A stretch of 64,000 bases of DNA from Ruminococcus sp. (GCA_019420505.1 JAHZHC010000019.1:1-64000); one strand, 5' to 3'; positions 12,832 to 22,245 are shown, counted from the first letter of the stretch. The notes: a model not told the origin generated them from the letters alone. Made by a program: numbers and translations.

Positions 12832-14508
12832 ATGTCAGAATGTAAAGATTGTAACTTTTTTTGCGATGGAGTAGATAAAGCTCCCCAGCGTTCATTGTTT
12901 AACGCTCTGGGAATGACAAAAGAAGAAATGAAAAAACCATTAGTCGGTATAGTGTCTTCTTATAATGAAATCGTTCCGGGACATATGAACATTGACAAAA
13001 TAGTTGACGCAGTAAAACTCGGTGTCGCTATGGCAGGAGGAAACCCTGTCGTGTTCCCTGCAATCGCAGTATGCGACGGCATTGCTATGGGACATCTTGG
13101 AATGAAATATTCTCTTGTGACCCGTGACCTTATTGCAGATTCAACAGAGTGTATGGCTTTGGCTCACCACTTTGATGCATTGGTAATGGTTCCGAACTGT
13201 GATAAAAATGTTCCGGGACTTCTTATGGCTGCAGCAAGAGTTAACGTACCGACTGTGTTTGTTTCAGGCGGTCCAATGCTTGCAGGTCATGTTAAAGGCA
13301 ATAAAACTTCCCTTTCAAGTATGTTTGAAGCTGTCGGTTCACATGCAGCAGGAACTATGACTATGGAAGATGTAGAAGAATTTGAAAATAAAGCTTGCCC
13401 GACCTGCGGTTCATGCTCAGGTATGTATACAGCAAATTCAATGAACTGTTTAACTGAAGTCCTCGGCATGGGCCTTGGCGGAAACGGTACGATTCCTGCC
13501 GTTTATTCTGAAAGAATCAAGCTTGCAAAGCACGCAGGAATGCAGGTTATGGAGCTTGTCAGAAAGAATATCCGTCCACGTGATATAATGACAGAAAAAG
13601 CTTTCTATAATGCATTGACTGTAGATATGGCTCTGGGATGTTCAACAAACTCAATGCTGCACCTCCCTGCTATCGCACATGAATGCGGAATTGATCTTGA
13701 TCTTGATATTGCAAACAACATATCTGCAAAAACACCAAACCTCTGCCACCTTGCTCCGGCAGGTCATACTTATATGGAAGATTTAAATGAAGCAGGCGGA
13801 GTTTATGCGGTAATGAAAGAGCTTACAAAAAAAGATCTGCTTAATACCGATATCATTACCTGCACAGGAAAAACCGTAGGTGAAAACATTGCAAATTCGG
13901 TAAATAAAGATCCCAAGGTAATCAGACCTGTGGAAAAACCATATTCCGAAACAGGCGGAATAGCAGTACTTAAAGGTAATATTGCTCCTGATAGCTGTGT
14001 CGTAAAACGTTCAGCTGTCGTTCCTGAAATGATGGTGCACGAAGGTCCTGCAAGAGTGTTCGACTGTGAAGAAGAGGCTATTGACGCAATCAGAGGCGGA
14101 AAAATTGTCGCAGGAGATGTCGTGGTTATCAGATATGAGGGACCGAAAGGCGGTCCGGGAATGAGAGAAATGCTGAATCCTACATCAGCTATTGCGGGAA
14201 TGGGCCTCGGTTCTTCAGTTGCCCTTATCACAGACGGACGTTTCAGCGGAGCTTCACGAGGTGCTTCAATCGGACATGTTTCTCCTGAAGCCGCTGTCGG
14301 CGGACCAATCGCACTTATTGAAGAAGGAGATATTATATCAATCGACATTCCTGCAAATACTATAAATGTTAAAGTTTCAGACGAAATACTTGCTGAAAGA
14401 AAAGCTAAATGGCAGCCGAGAGAACCTAAGGTTACTACAGGTTATCTTGCCAGATATGCTTCTATGGTTACTTCGGGAAACAGAGGCGCAGTTCTTGAAA
14501 TAAAATAA
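12832..14508 (+). CDS. ilvD: Dihydroxy-acid dehydratase
   Basis: A 558-residue IlvD/Edd-family enzyme for the third step of branched-chain amino acid biosynthesis, converting 2,3-dihydroxy-isovalerate or -methylvalerate to 2-keto acids. Iron-sulfur cysteines are seen in [15 protein letters not shown] and [20 protein letters not shown]. Other family blocks are [48 protein letters not shown] and [13 protein letters not shown]. Length is normal. It lies 65 bases after glk and 12 before pyrC. No T-box or leucine leader is visible in the short gap before it. Confidence 0.95.
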   Translation: MSECKDCNFFCDGVDKAPQRSLFNALGMTKEEMKKPLVGIVSSYNEIVPGHMNIDKIVDAVKLGVAMAGGNPVVFPAIAVCDGIAMGHLGMKYSLVTRDLIADSTECMALAHHFDALVMVPNCDKNVPGLLMAAARVNVPTVFVSGGPMLAGHVKGNKTSLSSMFEAVGSHAAGTMTMEDVEEFENKACPTCGSCSGMYTANSMNCLTEVLGMGLGGNGTIPAVYSERIKLAKHAGMQVMELVRKNIRPRDIMTEKAFYNALTVDMALGCSTNSMLHLPAIAHECGIDLDLDIANNISAKTPNLCHLAPAGHTYMEDLNEAGGVYAVMKELTKKDLLNTDIITCTGKTVGENIANSVNKDPKVIRPVEKPYSETGGIAVLKGNIAPDSCVVKRSAVVPEMMVHEGPARVFDCEEEAIDAIRGGKIVAGDVVVIRYEGPKGGPGMREMLNPTSAIAGMGLGSSVALITDGRFSGASRGASIGHVSPEAAVGGPIALIEEGDIISIDIPANTINVKVSDEILAERKAKWQPREPKVTTGYLARYASMVTSGNRGAVLEIK

Positions 14509-14520
14509 TTGAGGTAAAAT

Positions 14521-15789
14521 ATGACGAAGCTGTTAATAAAAAATGTTCACGCAGTTGATCCGTCATCTGAACTGGATGAAATAGTTGATATTTACTCAGA
14601 GGATGGATTTATTAAAAAAATCGGCAAAATTGACTGTGAAGCCGATCGGATAATTGACGGAAACGGACTTGTGGCTTTTCCCGGACTTTTTGATATGCAC
14701 GTCCACCTGCGTGACCCCGGATTTACTTATAAAGAGGATATTATCACAGGAACCGATGCTGCTAAAGCCGGAGGCTTTACGGGTATAGCATGTATGCCTA
14801 ATACAAAGCCTGTTACCGACAATGCCGAAATTGTCGAATACATTTTGAAAAAGGCTGAAAGCACCGGAATAAGAGTTTATCCTATAGGCTGTGTTACAAA
14901 AGGTATGCAAAGCAAGGAACTCACTGATTTTTCAGAACTTAAAAATGCAGGATGCACTGCAATTTCCGATGACGGACGTCCTGTAGAAAACGCAGAGCTT
15001 ATGCGTCAGGCATTGGAAAAGTCAGGATCATATGATTTAACGGTACTTTCTCACTGTGAAGATTTAAAAATCATTAACGGCGGAATTATAAACAAAGGCA
15101 AGATTTCCGAAAAATTAGGTGTAAAAGGCATGGACAGAGCTTCGGAAGATTATATAACTGCACGTGAAATTGCTCTCGCCATGTCATGTGACGCTAAGAT
15201 TCATATCTGCCATGTTTCTACGAAAGGCTCAGTAAATATTATCAGAGCAGCTAAAAAGGACGGGGTAAGAGTAACCTGCGAAACTGCACCGCACTATTTC
15301 ACTTATACAGATAAAAAATTACTGAACCGTGACGCTGATTACAGAATGTCGCCGCCTCTGAGAACTGAGGAGGACAGGCTTGCTGTAGAAAACGCTGTTC
15401 TTGACGGAACAATCGATTGTATTATCACTGACCATGCACCTCACTCAGCAGAAGAAAAATCCGATTTTGAAAAAGCTCCTAACGGAGTAGTGGGACTTGA
15501 AACCTCCCTCGCAATGACTTTGACAAGGCTTTATCATACCGGAAAAATAAGTCTTTCAAAAATTGCTGAGTTAATGGCAATTAAACCGAGAGAAATTTTA
15601 GGCATTGAGCCTGTGAAAATTGCCGAGGGATATGAATGCAATATTGCATTATTTGACCCAGATTTTGAGTGGAAGGTTATACCGGAGGAACTTCATTCTA
15701 AATCCAAAAACACCGTTTTTAAAGGCGAAATATGTAAAGGAAAAGTACTTTATACAATTTGCAGAGGTAAAGTTGTATTTGAACAATAA
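14521..15789 (+). CDS. pyrC: Dihydroorotase, class I (PyrC type)
   Basis: A 422-residue zinc amidohydrolase that cyclises carbamoyl-aspartate to dihydroorotate in pyrimidine synthesis. Motifs: FDMHVHLRDPGFTYKEDI (two metal His and Asp), CMPNTKP, LSHCEDL, IHICHVSTKGS, and ITDHAPHS with the catalytic Asp. It begins the pyrC-pyrF-pyrK-pyrD set and follows ilvD by only 12 bases, so the branched-chain and pyrimidine genes share a transcript. Confidence 0.95.
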   Translation: MTKLLIKNVHAVDPSSELDEIVDIYSEDGFIKKIGKIDCEADRIIDGNGLVAFPGLFDMHVHLRDPGFTYKEDIITGTDAAKAGGFTGIACMPNTKPVTDNAEIVEYILKKAESTGIRVYPIGCVTKGMQSKELTDFSELKNAGCTAISDDGRPVENAELMRQALEKSGSYDLTVLSHCEDLKIINGGIINKGKISEKLGVKGMDRASEDYITAREIALAMSCDAKIHICHVSTKGSVNIIRAAKKDGVRVTCETAPHYFTYTDKKLLNRDADYRMSPPLRTEEDRLAVENAVLDGTIDCIITDHAPHSAEEKSDFEKAPNGVVGLETSLAMTLTRLYHTGKISLSKIAELMAIKPREILGIEPVKIAEGYECNIALFDPDFEWKVIPEELHSKSKNTVFKGEICKGKVLYTICRGKVVFEQ

Positions 15790-15809
15790 AATAAAAGGGA
15801 GTTGCTGAT

Positions 15810-16739
15810 ATGTCATTTGACAGACTTATTGAAAAAATTGTACAAACTCAAAACCCGTCAGTGGTCGGACTTGATCCAAAGCTTGAATATGTACCGCAGT
15901 TTATTATTGATAAAAAGATTAAAAAATACGGAAAAACACTGAAGGCTGCTTCAAAAGCTATTCTTGAATTCAACAAGGCTATTATTGATGAGATCCATGA
16001 TATATGTCCGGCTATAAAGCCACAGGCCGCTTATTATGAAATGTACGGATATGAGGGAGTCAAAACCCTGTATAAAACAATACAATATGCACAGAGTAAG
16101 GGTATGTTTGTTATGACAGACGGCAAACGTAACGATATCGGTGCTACTATGGAAGCATATGCAGCAGCACACTTAGGTCTTACCGACGTTTGCGGTGAGG
16201 AAATCCCGGCTTTCGGAGCAGATGCACTTACAGTTAACGGATATCTCGGAACTGACGGAATCTCTCCCCTGCTTGAAAAATGCGACGCTTATGATAAAGG
16301 AATTTTTGTGCTTGTAAAAACATCAAATAAATCAAGCGGAGAATTGCAGGATTTAAAAATCGGTGATAAAACGGTATATGCCGTTATGGGTGAGCTTTGC
16401 GAAAACTGGGGCAAGGATCATATGGGCAAATACGGTTATTCCTGCGTCGGTGCAGTTGTCGGTGCAACTTATCCTGAACAGCTTGCTGAAATGAGAAAAG
16501 CACTTCCTCATACATTTTTCCTTGTACCGGGATACGGTGCACAGGGCGGCGGCGCTGAAGGCGTTTCCAAAGGCTTTGACAAAAACGGTTTGGGCGCTAT
16601 AGTAAACTCATCTCGTGGAGTTATGTGCGCATATAAAAAAGAAGAATGTGACGAACATGATTTTGCAAAGGCGGCAAGACGAGAAGTTATTCGTATGAAA
16701 GAGGATATCTTATCTTATCTTCCGAAGATTTCTCTTTAA
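15810..16739 (+). CDS. pyrF: Orotidine 5'-phosphate decarboxylase (type 2)
   Basis: A 309-residue decarboxylase making UMP from OMP. It is the longer type-2 subfamily, with the core FVMTDGKRNDIGATMEAYA (catalytic Lys/Asp set) and the phosphate-binding FFLVPGYGAQGGGAEGV and VNSSRG. GGGAG precedes the ATG. A terminator-like hairpin follows it (16752-16783), which would lower expression of pyrK and pyrD or regulate it. Confidence 0.93.
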   Translation: MSFDRLIEKIVQTQNPSVVGLDPKLEYVPQFIIDKKIKKYGKTLKAASKAILEFNKAIIDEIHDICPAIKPQAAYYEMYGYEGVKTLYKTIQYAQSKGMFVMTDGKRNDIGATMEAYAAAHLGLTDVCGEEIPAFGADALTVNGYLGTDGISPLLEKCDAYDKGIFVLVKTSNKSSGELQDLKIGDKTVYAVMGELCENWGKDHMGKYGYSCVGAVVGATYPEQLAEMRKALPHTFFLVPGYGAQGGGAEGVSKGFDKNGLGAIVNSSRGVMCAYKKEECDEHDFAKAARREVIRMKEDILSYLPKISL

Positions 16740-16751
16740 TAACATGAATTC

Positions 16752-16783
16752 ATAGGGCGGGCTGTATTCCGCCCTTTTGTTTA
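16752..16783 (+). terminator. Terminator hairpin between pyrF and pyrK
   Basis: AGGGCGG, an eight-base loop, CCGCCCT and then TTTGTTT. It sits inside an otherwise continuous operon, so it may be a partial terminator or attenuator. I see no PyrR-type binding loop that would prove regulation. Confidence 0.7.
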
Positions 16784-16808
16784 ATTAAAATAAAAGGAGT
16801 GTTGATAT

Positions 16809-17582
16809 TTGTATAAGCAAGGAAAGTATGCAATTACAGAAAAAAAGGCCGTTGCTAAAGGTATTTTTGATATTACTGTAAAATGTCCTGACATTGCTGA
16901 AAATGCAGAAGCCGGTCAATTTGCACAAGTAGCAGCCGAAGGATTCTTTTTGCGCAGACCTATTTCAATCTGCGATATCGACAAAGAAAAAGGTACTATC
17001 AGACTTGTTTTTGAAGTTCGTGGAAAAGGTACTGATAAAATATCAGAACTGAACAAGGGTGATTTAATAGATATCATTGCACCTTTGGGAAATGGCTTTA
17101 AGGTTCTTGAAAAAGGAAAAAAAGCAATATGCATAGGCGGTGGAATCGGTACTCCTCCAATGGTTGGAATAGCTAAAGAATACGGCGAAAATGCTGCTGT
17201 AATTAGCGGTTTTCGTTCAGCTAATGCTGTGATTTTGCAGGACGATTTCAAATCGCTCGGATGTGAAACAATTTTATGTACTGATGACGGAACGGCAGGG
17301 ATTCACGGTTTCGTAACCGACGCTCTAAAAGAAAAACTCAACACTGAAAAGCCTGATATTATCTATGCCTGCGGACCTATGCCAATGCTAAAGGCTATTG
17401 TGACTATGGCGGAGGAATATAATATTGAAACTCAAGTTTCCCTTGAACAGCGTATGGCATGCGGTGTTGGGGCTTGTCTTGTATGCGTATGCAGAACAGT
17501 TAAGGACGGAAAGGAAATTTTCTCTCACGTCTGCACTGACGGTCCTGTTTTTGACGGCAAGGAGGTAGATTTTAATGGCTGA
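16809..17582 (+). CDS. pyrK: Dihydroorotate dehydrogenase electron transfer subunit
   Basis: A 257-residue FAD and [2Fe-2S] protein that passes electrons from PyrD to NAD. The start is TTG at 16809, nine bases after AAAGGAG. FAD-binding FFLRRPISICDIDKEKGTI, NAD-binding AICIGGGIGTPPMVGIAK and CGPMPMLKAI are present, and the C terminus carries the cluster ligands CGVGACLVCVCR and HVCTDGPVF. Its end overlaps pyrD by 8 bases, indicating coupled translation of the heterotetramer subunits. Confidence 0.93.
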   Translation: MYKQGKYAITEKKAVAKGIFDITVKCPDIAENAEAGQFAQVAAEGFFLRRPISICDIDKEKGTIRLVFEVRGKGTDKISELNKGDLIDIIAPLGNGFKVLEKGKKAICIGGGIGTPPMVGIAKEYGENAAVISGFRSANAVILQDDFKSLGCETILCTDDGTAGIHGFVTDALKEKLNTEKPDIIYACGPMPMLKAIVTMAEEYNIETQVSLEQRMACGVGACLVCVCRTVKDGKEIFSHVCTDGPVFDGKEVDFNG

Positions 17583-18486
17583 TTTAAGAGTAAATGTTGC
17601 CGGGGTTGAATTTAAAAACCCTGTTATCCCTGCAAGCGGAGCATTTGGCTATGGACGTGAATATGAAAGATTTTATCCACTTTCAAAGCTTGGAGGAATT
17701 GCAATAAAAGGCACAACCTTAGAACCACGTCAGGGAAATCCGGGACCTCGTGCTGCTGAAACGCCAAGCGGAATGCTGAACTCGGTAGGACTTCAGAACG
17801 GAGGTTTGAAAAAATTCCTTGAATATGAGCTTCCTAATCTTTTAACCAAAGATACAAGAATTGTTGCTAACATTGCAGGTGCTACATCTGAAGAATGCGG
17901 CGAGCTTGCAAGGGCGCTGGACGACACTGCGGTTGACATGATCGAACTTAATATTTCATGCCCCAATGTCAAGCAAGGCGGCGCTGCATTCGGAACAAGA
18001 TGTGAATCTGCGGCGGCAGTTACGGCTGCTGTAAGACAAGCTACAAGTAAACCGCTGATGGTCAAGCTTTCACCCAATGTTACGAGCATTACGGACATTG
18101 CAAAAGCAGTCGAGGCAGAGGGCGCTGACGCTGTTTCACTTATCAACACTCTTTTAGGAATGAGAATCGACATTAAAACAGGCCGTCCTATTTTGAAAAA
18201 CAACGTTGGCGGACTTTCCGGACCTGCTGTATTTCCTATTGCAGTAAGAATGGTATGGCAGGTTGCAAATGCTATAAAGATCCCTGTTGTGGGCATGGGC
18301 GGAATTACCTCATGGGAGGACGCTGTTGAAATGATGATGGCAGGGGCTTCTGCTATTCAAATCGGCGCTGCTATTTTCAGCAATCCTTACGCACCTGTTG
18401 AAATCGTCGAGGGACTTAACAGATATTGCGATGACAACGGCATTAAGTGCATTTCTGAAATAGTGGGAACTGTAAAGCCCTGGTAG
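17575..18486 (+). CDS. pyrD: Dihydroorotate dehydrogenase, class 1B catalytic subunit
   Basis: A 303-residue FMN enzyme oxidising dihydroorotate to orotate, paired with PyrK. Motifs: NPVIPASGAFGYGREYE, GIAIKGTTLEPRQGNPGPR, the catalytic Cys in MIELNISCPNVKQGG (class 1B), VSLINTLLGMRID and GMGGITSWEDAVEMMMAGAS. It is the last gene of the plus-strand run. Only pyrB, at 27229, and genes outside the window are needed to complete the pathway. Confidence 0.95.
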   Translation: MADLRVNVAGVEFKNPVIPASGAFGYGREYERFYPLSKLGGIAIKGTTLEPRQGNPGPRAAETPSGMLNSVGLQNGGLKKFLEYELPNLLTKDTRIVANIAGATSEECGELARALDDTAVDMIELNISCPNVKQGGAAFGTRCESAAAVTAAVRQATSKPLMVKLSPNVTSITDIAKAVEAEGADAVSLINTLLGMRIDIKTGRPILKNNVGGLSGPAVFPIAVRMVWQVANAIKIPVVGMGGITSWEDAVEMMMAGASAIQIGAAIFSNPYAPVEIVEGLNRYCDDNGIKCISEIVGTVKPW

Positions 18487-19002
18487 GCTTATTTACCGCA
18501 AAACTATTATAGCGGGAGCAAGGCTATAGACATAAAAAAGTGTGAATTGACCCGTGCGGTCGAGCACCCGTGCGGACTGAAAAATGATAATGCAGTAAAA
18601 TTACTTGTAAAATTCAAATCTGCACATTTACGGCTAATTATATTTGTTAGGGGTCTTAGCGCAGACGGCGCTTGTCACGATATAAATTTGATAAAGAGAA
18701 TAATTCTGACCCCGCTATAGTGAGTGGATTGCTGAGTTGCTCCAAAAATGTCTGTCCTTTTTACCGTAAATCCTGTCAGTCAAATTTTACAGCTGCAATA
18801 TAATTTTTCTTGTGTCAGTTTATGCTTGAAGTGACTACAGTTTTTTGCTAACTTACCACAGCGGGGTCATACCATGAATATCACAAATTGATAACGTGAG
18901 TTGGCTGTGCGGCCGAGCACCCCCCTCTACTAATAGGCTTATTTTGAGTTTTTTTGCACGCAAACGTGCAACTATGAACGAAATATGTTTTAATTAAAAG
19001 AA
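18487..19002. other. Gene-free, GC-richer intergenic segment with internal repeats
   Basis: About 515 bases with no credible open frame. It contains imperfect direct copies TGCGGTCGAGCACCC (around 18556) and TGCGGCCGAGCACCC (around 18909), and inverted copies of a CCCCGCTATAG-type string (TATAGCGGGAG near 18509, TGACCCCGCTATAG near 18707, AGCGGGGTCA near 18861). The sequence is richer in GC than its neighbours. It may be a degraded element or structured RNA; I cannot decide. Confidence 0.4.
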
Positions 19003-19042
19003 AAATCGTGTACCTGCACAAATGCCGATACACGATTTTGTT
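19003..19042. terminator. Bidirectional terminator
   Basis: AAAATCGTGTA pairs with TACACGATTTT across a 16-base loop, with TGTTTATAT on one side and an A-run on the other. It fits the end of both the pyrimidine run and the converging hydrogenase-maturation operon. Confidence 0.75.
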
Positions 19043-19058
19043 TATATTTACTATAACT

Positions 19059-19409
19059 TTAAACTAAATTATCTTCCCATTCAGCTTGTTTAAAACCAAC
19101 AAGAACAGCTTTTTCTGTTATTAAAATCGGTCGCTTCACAAGCATGCCGTCAGTTGAAAGCAGTTTTAACTGCTCCTCCTCCGACATATCAGGTAATTTA
19201 TTTTTTAGGTCCAATGCTCTATATGCCATTCCGCTGGTATTAAAAAATCTTTTCAGAGGCAGGCCACTTTTTTCATACCAGGATTTTAATTCCTCATAAT
19301 TCGGATTTTCGTTTTTTATATCTCTGTCGGTGAAATCAATGCCTTTTTCTTCAAGAAATTTTCTTGCTTTCACACAAGTTGAGCATTTTGGATAATTTAC
19401 AAACAACAT
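19059..19409 (-). CDS. ArsC/Spx-family thioredoxin-fold protein
   Basis: A 116-residue protein, beginning MLFVNYPKCSTCVKARKFLE, with the Cys-x2-Cys pair of the ArsC/Spx/YffB family, and the family blocks FFNTSGMAYR and VKRPILITEKAVLVGFK. The ATG 20 bases after the hydG stop is the most likely start (GGAGG lies 12 bases upstream). The family includes glutaredoxin-like arsenate reductases and the RNA polymerase-binding Spx regulators; its location at the end of a hydrogenase-maturation operon and away from arsenic genes suggests a redox role (inference). Confidence 0.8.
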   Translation of the reverse strand: MLFVNYPKCSTCVKARKFLEEKGIDFTDRDIKNENPNYEELKSWYEKSGLPLKRFFNTSGMAYRALDLKNKLPDMSEEEQLKLLSTDGMLVKRPILITEKAVLVGFKQAEWEDNLV

Positions 19410-19428
19410 AACAGCCACTTCCCTCCAA

Positions 19429-20859
19429 TTAAAATCTGAAATCACGTTTGCCGTTTTCAATATTTATAAGGTTTTGTTTTACTATCTCTCTTACCTTTTC
19501 TTTTGGAATATTGTCAAGCTCCTTGATAATAAGCTTTTCTCCTACTTGTTTTGTATCCTCAGAAGCATAGTCCATTAGATATTCTTTTAAGGTCATAAGG
19601 GCATTTGGATGACAGCAGTTCTGAATTTGTCCTGATTTACACAATGACATAAATCTGTCGCCTGTTCTTCCCTCACGATAACAGGCTGTACAGAATGATG
19701 GAATATAATCCATTTTCATAAGCCAATTCACGACCTGATCAAGTGTTCGGGTATCAGAAACGTCAAATTGTGCTGAATTTTCGTCCTCTTCTTCCTCCTC
19801 AACATATCCGCCGACAGAAGTTCTTGAACCGCCGCTTATCTGTGATATACCAAGGTGCAATACTTTCTCTCTGCAAGCCTTGCTCTCTCTGGTTGATACT
19901 ATCATTCCCGTATAAGGCACTGAAATTCTGAGACATGCAACAATTTTTGCAAAGGTTTCATCTGAAATTCCGTTATCAAATTCATCGGGATCAATATCGT
20001 CGGCACGTCTTACTCTCGGAACTGAGATTGTATGAGGTCCTACGCCATGAACTGCCTCAAGGTGCTCTGCATGCATCAGAAGCCCTGCAAACTCATATCT
20101 GTAAAGCTCAAGTCCGAACAATGCGCCGATTCCTACGTCATCGATTCCGCCCTCCATTGCTCTGTCCATAGCTTCAGTATGATAAGCATAGTTATGCTTT
20201 GGTCCTGTTGGATGGAGTCTTTCATAGCTTTCCTTATGATATGTTTCCTGAAACAGGATATATGTACCGATTCCTGCATCCTTCAGCTTACGGTAATTTT
20301 CAACGGTAGTTGCAGCAATATTGACATTTACACGTCTTATTGCACCGTTTTTATGCTTGATTGAGTAGATAGTTTTGATACAATCAAGAATATACTCAAT
20401 CGGATTGTTTATCGGATCCTCACCGGCTTCAATGGCAAGACGCTTATGTCCCATATCCTGCAAGGCGATTACCTCGGCTTTTACCTCTTCCTGCGTCAGT
20501 TTTTTACGGCAGATATGCTTGTTTTTAGCGTGATAAGGACAATACAGACATCCGTTAACACAATAATTCGACAGATAGAGTGGTGCAAACATAACGATTC
20601 TGTTGCCGTAAAAATCTTTTTTTATCTGTTCGGCAAGCGAATAAATTTCCTGATTTATTTCAGGAACATCGCAGTCAAGGAGGACAGCGGCGTCACGGTG
20701 AGAAAGACCTTTTCTCAGCTTTGCCTTTTCGAGAATCTCACGAAGCAAGGTGACATTGCTCTTATTTTCATTCGCAAACCTGAGTGTTTCTTCAATTTCC
20801 TCATGGTTAATAAACTCTTCAGCTTTCAGTGATTTTGGGTCATACTTATACATATCCAT
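19429..20859 (-). CDS. hydG: [FeFe]-hydrogenase maturase HydG
   Basis: A 476-residue radical SAM tyrosine lyase that makes CO and cyanide ligands for the hydrogenase H-cluster. The SAM-cluster motif CVNGCLYC is near residue 101-108 (YLSNYCVNGCLYCPYH), and the C-terminal auxiliary-cluster cysteines are in FCTACYREGRTGDRFMSLC, the part that separates HydG from the related ThiH. Normal length. It is followed by an ArsC/Spx-like gene and preceded by hydE with a 17-base gap. HydF and the hydrogenase itself are not in the window. Confidence 0.95.
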   Translation of the reverse strand: MDMYKYDPKSLKAEEFINHEEIEETLRFANENKSNVTLLREILEKAKLRKGLSHRDAAVLLDCDVPEINQEIYSLAEQIKKDFYGNRIVMFAPLYLSNYCVNGCLYCPYHAKNKHICRKKLTQEEVKAEVIALQDMGHKRLAIEAGEDPINNPIEYILDCIKTIYSIKHKNGAIRRVNVNIAATTVENYRKLKDAGIGTYILFQETYHKESYERLHPTGPKHNYAYHTEAMDRAMEGGIDDVGIGALFGLELYRYEFAGLLMHAEHLEAVHGVGPHTISVPRVRRADDIDPDEFDNGISDETFAKIVACLRISVPYTGMIVSTRESKACREKVLHLGISQISGGSRTSVGGYVEEEEEDENSAQFDVSDTRTLDQVVNWLMKMDYIPSFCTACYREGRTGDRFMSLCKSGQIQNCCHPNALMTLKEYLMDYASEDTKQVGEKLIIKELDNIPKEKVREIVKQNLINIENGKRDFRF

Positions 20860-20876
20860 TCTTCTTTCTTAAAAAA

Positions 20877-21944
20877 TTATTTATTATTTAATGAAACACG
20901 GTCGCCTCGGTTAACGACTATGTTATATCCAATAGAATTTATTCGCCTTTCAAGGCAATCTCTGCACTGTGCAGATTCATCACCTGTACAGATTTTATTA
21001 TCATACAGCATATATTTTTTTCTTACAGACATAGGGGAAAGATTTGGCATTGTGACATTTGCACCTGCAAGTATTCCCTTCTCTCTGCCCATGGGATGTA
21101 TTGTACCCAAGGCGGTTGTTGCCGGTATCAGGGCATCAGGCAAAGTCAGACGAATTAATCCGATCATGAACAAGGTTTGTTCCATAGTTCCTGAGCATTT
21201 ATCAAAAAACGGTGTATCTTTATGAGATATAAACGGACCTATTCCGACCATATCCGGCTGTAAATCTTTTAAAAAGAGCATATCCTCAGACAAATTTCTC
21301 GGAGTTTGATAAGGTGATCCTACCATAAATCCGGTACCCACCTGATATCCTATTTTCTTCAGATCCCAAAGACATTTTTTTCTGTTTTCCAAAGATAATT
21401 CTTTAGGATGCAGTTTACTGTAATGCTCATTATCAGCAGTTTCATGTCTGAGCAGATATCTGTCTGCCCCTGCTTCAAAATACGACTTATACTGATCAAA
21501 GGTTTTCTCGCCAATGGAAAGAGTCAGGGCACAGTCGGGAAATTTATTTTTTACAGAACTTATAATATCAATAAGCCTGTCATCGGTATAGTAACCGTCC
21601 TCACCGCTTTGCAGCACAAAGGTACGAAATCCGAGATCATAGCCTTCTTTACAGCAGGCCAGAATATCCTCCGGACTAAGGCGATATCTCTGAACATTTA
21701 AATTACTGCGCCTTATTCCGCAATAAAGGCAATCGTTTTTGCAATAATTTGAAAATTCTATTAAGCCTCTTATATAAACATCTTTGCCGTAAAACCTTTC
21801 TCTGACTTTTCTTGCTTTCTCAAAAAGATACTGAGATAACGGTTCGGTCTGATCGGAAATAAGATATTCATATTCGTCAGCTGTTAAAACAGAATTTTGC
21901 TCCAGCTTATCAACAAGAGAAAACGAATCCAAAATTTTAATCAC
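20877..21944 (-). CDS. hydE: [FeFe]-hydrogenase maturase HydE
   Basis: A 355-residue radical SAM protein that helps make the dithiolate bridge/diiron precursor of the H-cluster. The SAM motif is FSNYCKNDCLYCGIRRSN, and family blocks VLQSGEDGYYT, RHETADNEHYSKLHP and TALGTIHPMGREKGILAGAN are present. BioB/HydE C-terminal cysteines DNKICTGDESAQCRDC resemble the second cluster site seen in many HydE proteins. Its ATG overlaps the stop of the upstream regulator gene by 4 bases, so the two are translationally coupled. Confidence 0.95.
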   Translation of the reverse strand: MIKILDSFSLVDKLEQNSVLTADEYEYLISDQTEPLSQYLFEKARKVRERFYGKDVYIRGLIEFSNYCKNDCLYCGIRRSNLNVQRYRLSPEDILACCKEGYDLGFRTFVLQSGEDGYYTDDRLIDIISSVKNKFPDCALTLSIGEKTFDQYKSYFEAGADRYLLRHETADNEHYSKLHPKELSLENRKKCLWDLKKIGYQVGTGFMVGSPYQTPRNLSEDMLFLKDLQPDMVGIGPFISHKDTPFFDKCSGTMEQTLFMIGLIRLTLPDALIPATTALGTIHPMGREKGILAGANVTMPNLSPMSVRKKYMLYDNKICTGDESAQCRDCLERRINSIGYNIVVNRGDRVSLNNK

Positions 21945-22195
21945 TCCTCTTCATCAAGCTTTGAATAAATAGTTTTTGCAGACACACCCTTTAATCTTCC
22001 CAATTTACCTGACAGGGCGCTTATAACATCGTTAGGCGCCTCCAATGCCACGCTGATTATACTTAAATTATGTTTTACATGAGGAATTCCCATTCTTCCG
22101 ATTATATACTGATTATATTTGTGCAGGATTTCGTTAATCTGATTTGCACATTCGGTATCCTCAATCATTATACCAACAAGCGCTGTTCTGTTCAT
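21941..22195 (-). CDS. Iron-only hydrogenase system regulator (TM1266 family)
   Basis: An 84-residue ACT-like/ferredoxin-fold protein with the family pattern ALVGIMIEDTECANQINEIL and YIIGRMGIPH, ending with a KGVSAKTIYSKL block. This small family is commonly found beside hydE/hydG and is named a putative regulator, its mechanism being unknown. Start ATG 22195 has TAGGAG six bases upstream; a TTG two codons earlier is too close. It is the first gene of the maturation operon and lies just downstream of a leader with tandem RNA elements and a terminator. Confidence 0.88.
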   Translation of the reverse strand: MNRTALVGIMIEDTECANQINEILHKYNQYIIGRMGIPHVKHNLSIISVALEAPNDVISALSGKLGRLKGVSAKTIYSKLDEEE

Positions 22196-22211
22196 ATTCA
22201 ACTCCTAAACA

Positions 22212-22245
22212 ATAAAAAATCCTTGTCTTTCAAGAAAAGACAAGG
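22212..22245 (-). terminator. Attenuator-type terminator in the hyd leader
   Basis: On the minus strand, CCTTGTCTTT (22245-22236), a five-base loop, AAAGACAAGG (22230-22221) and then ATTTTTTATT. It ends about 17 bases before the first start codon of the hyd operon, so read-through must be needed for expression. Confidence 0.8.

Noticed and set aside
13803..14348. 181-residue frame antisense to ilvD
   Set aside because: Fully inside a well-supported gene in the opposite strand; the Ser/Pro/Ile-rich composition is typical of antisense shadow frames. The same applies to 17793-18296 (pyrD), 24492-25073 (rpsB/tsf) and 44634-45233 (gltB).
18487..19002. 6S RNA, RNase P RNA or rRNA fragment behind pyrD
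   Set aside because: None of the conserved core sequences of these RNAs is visible there.
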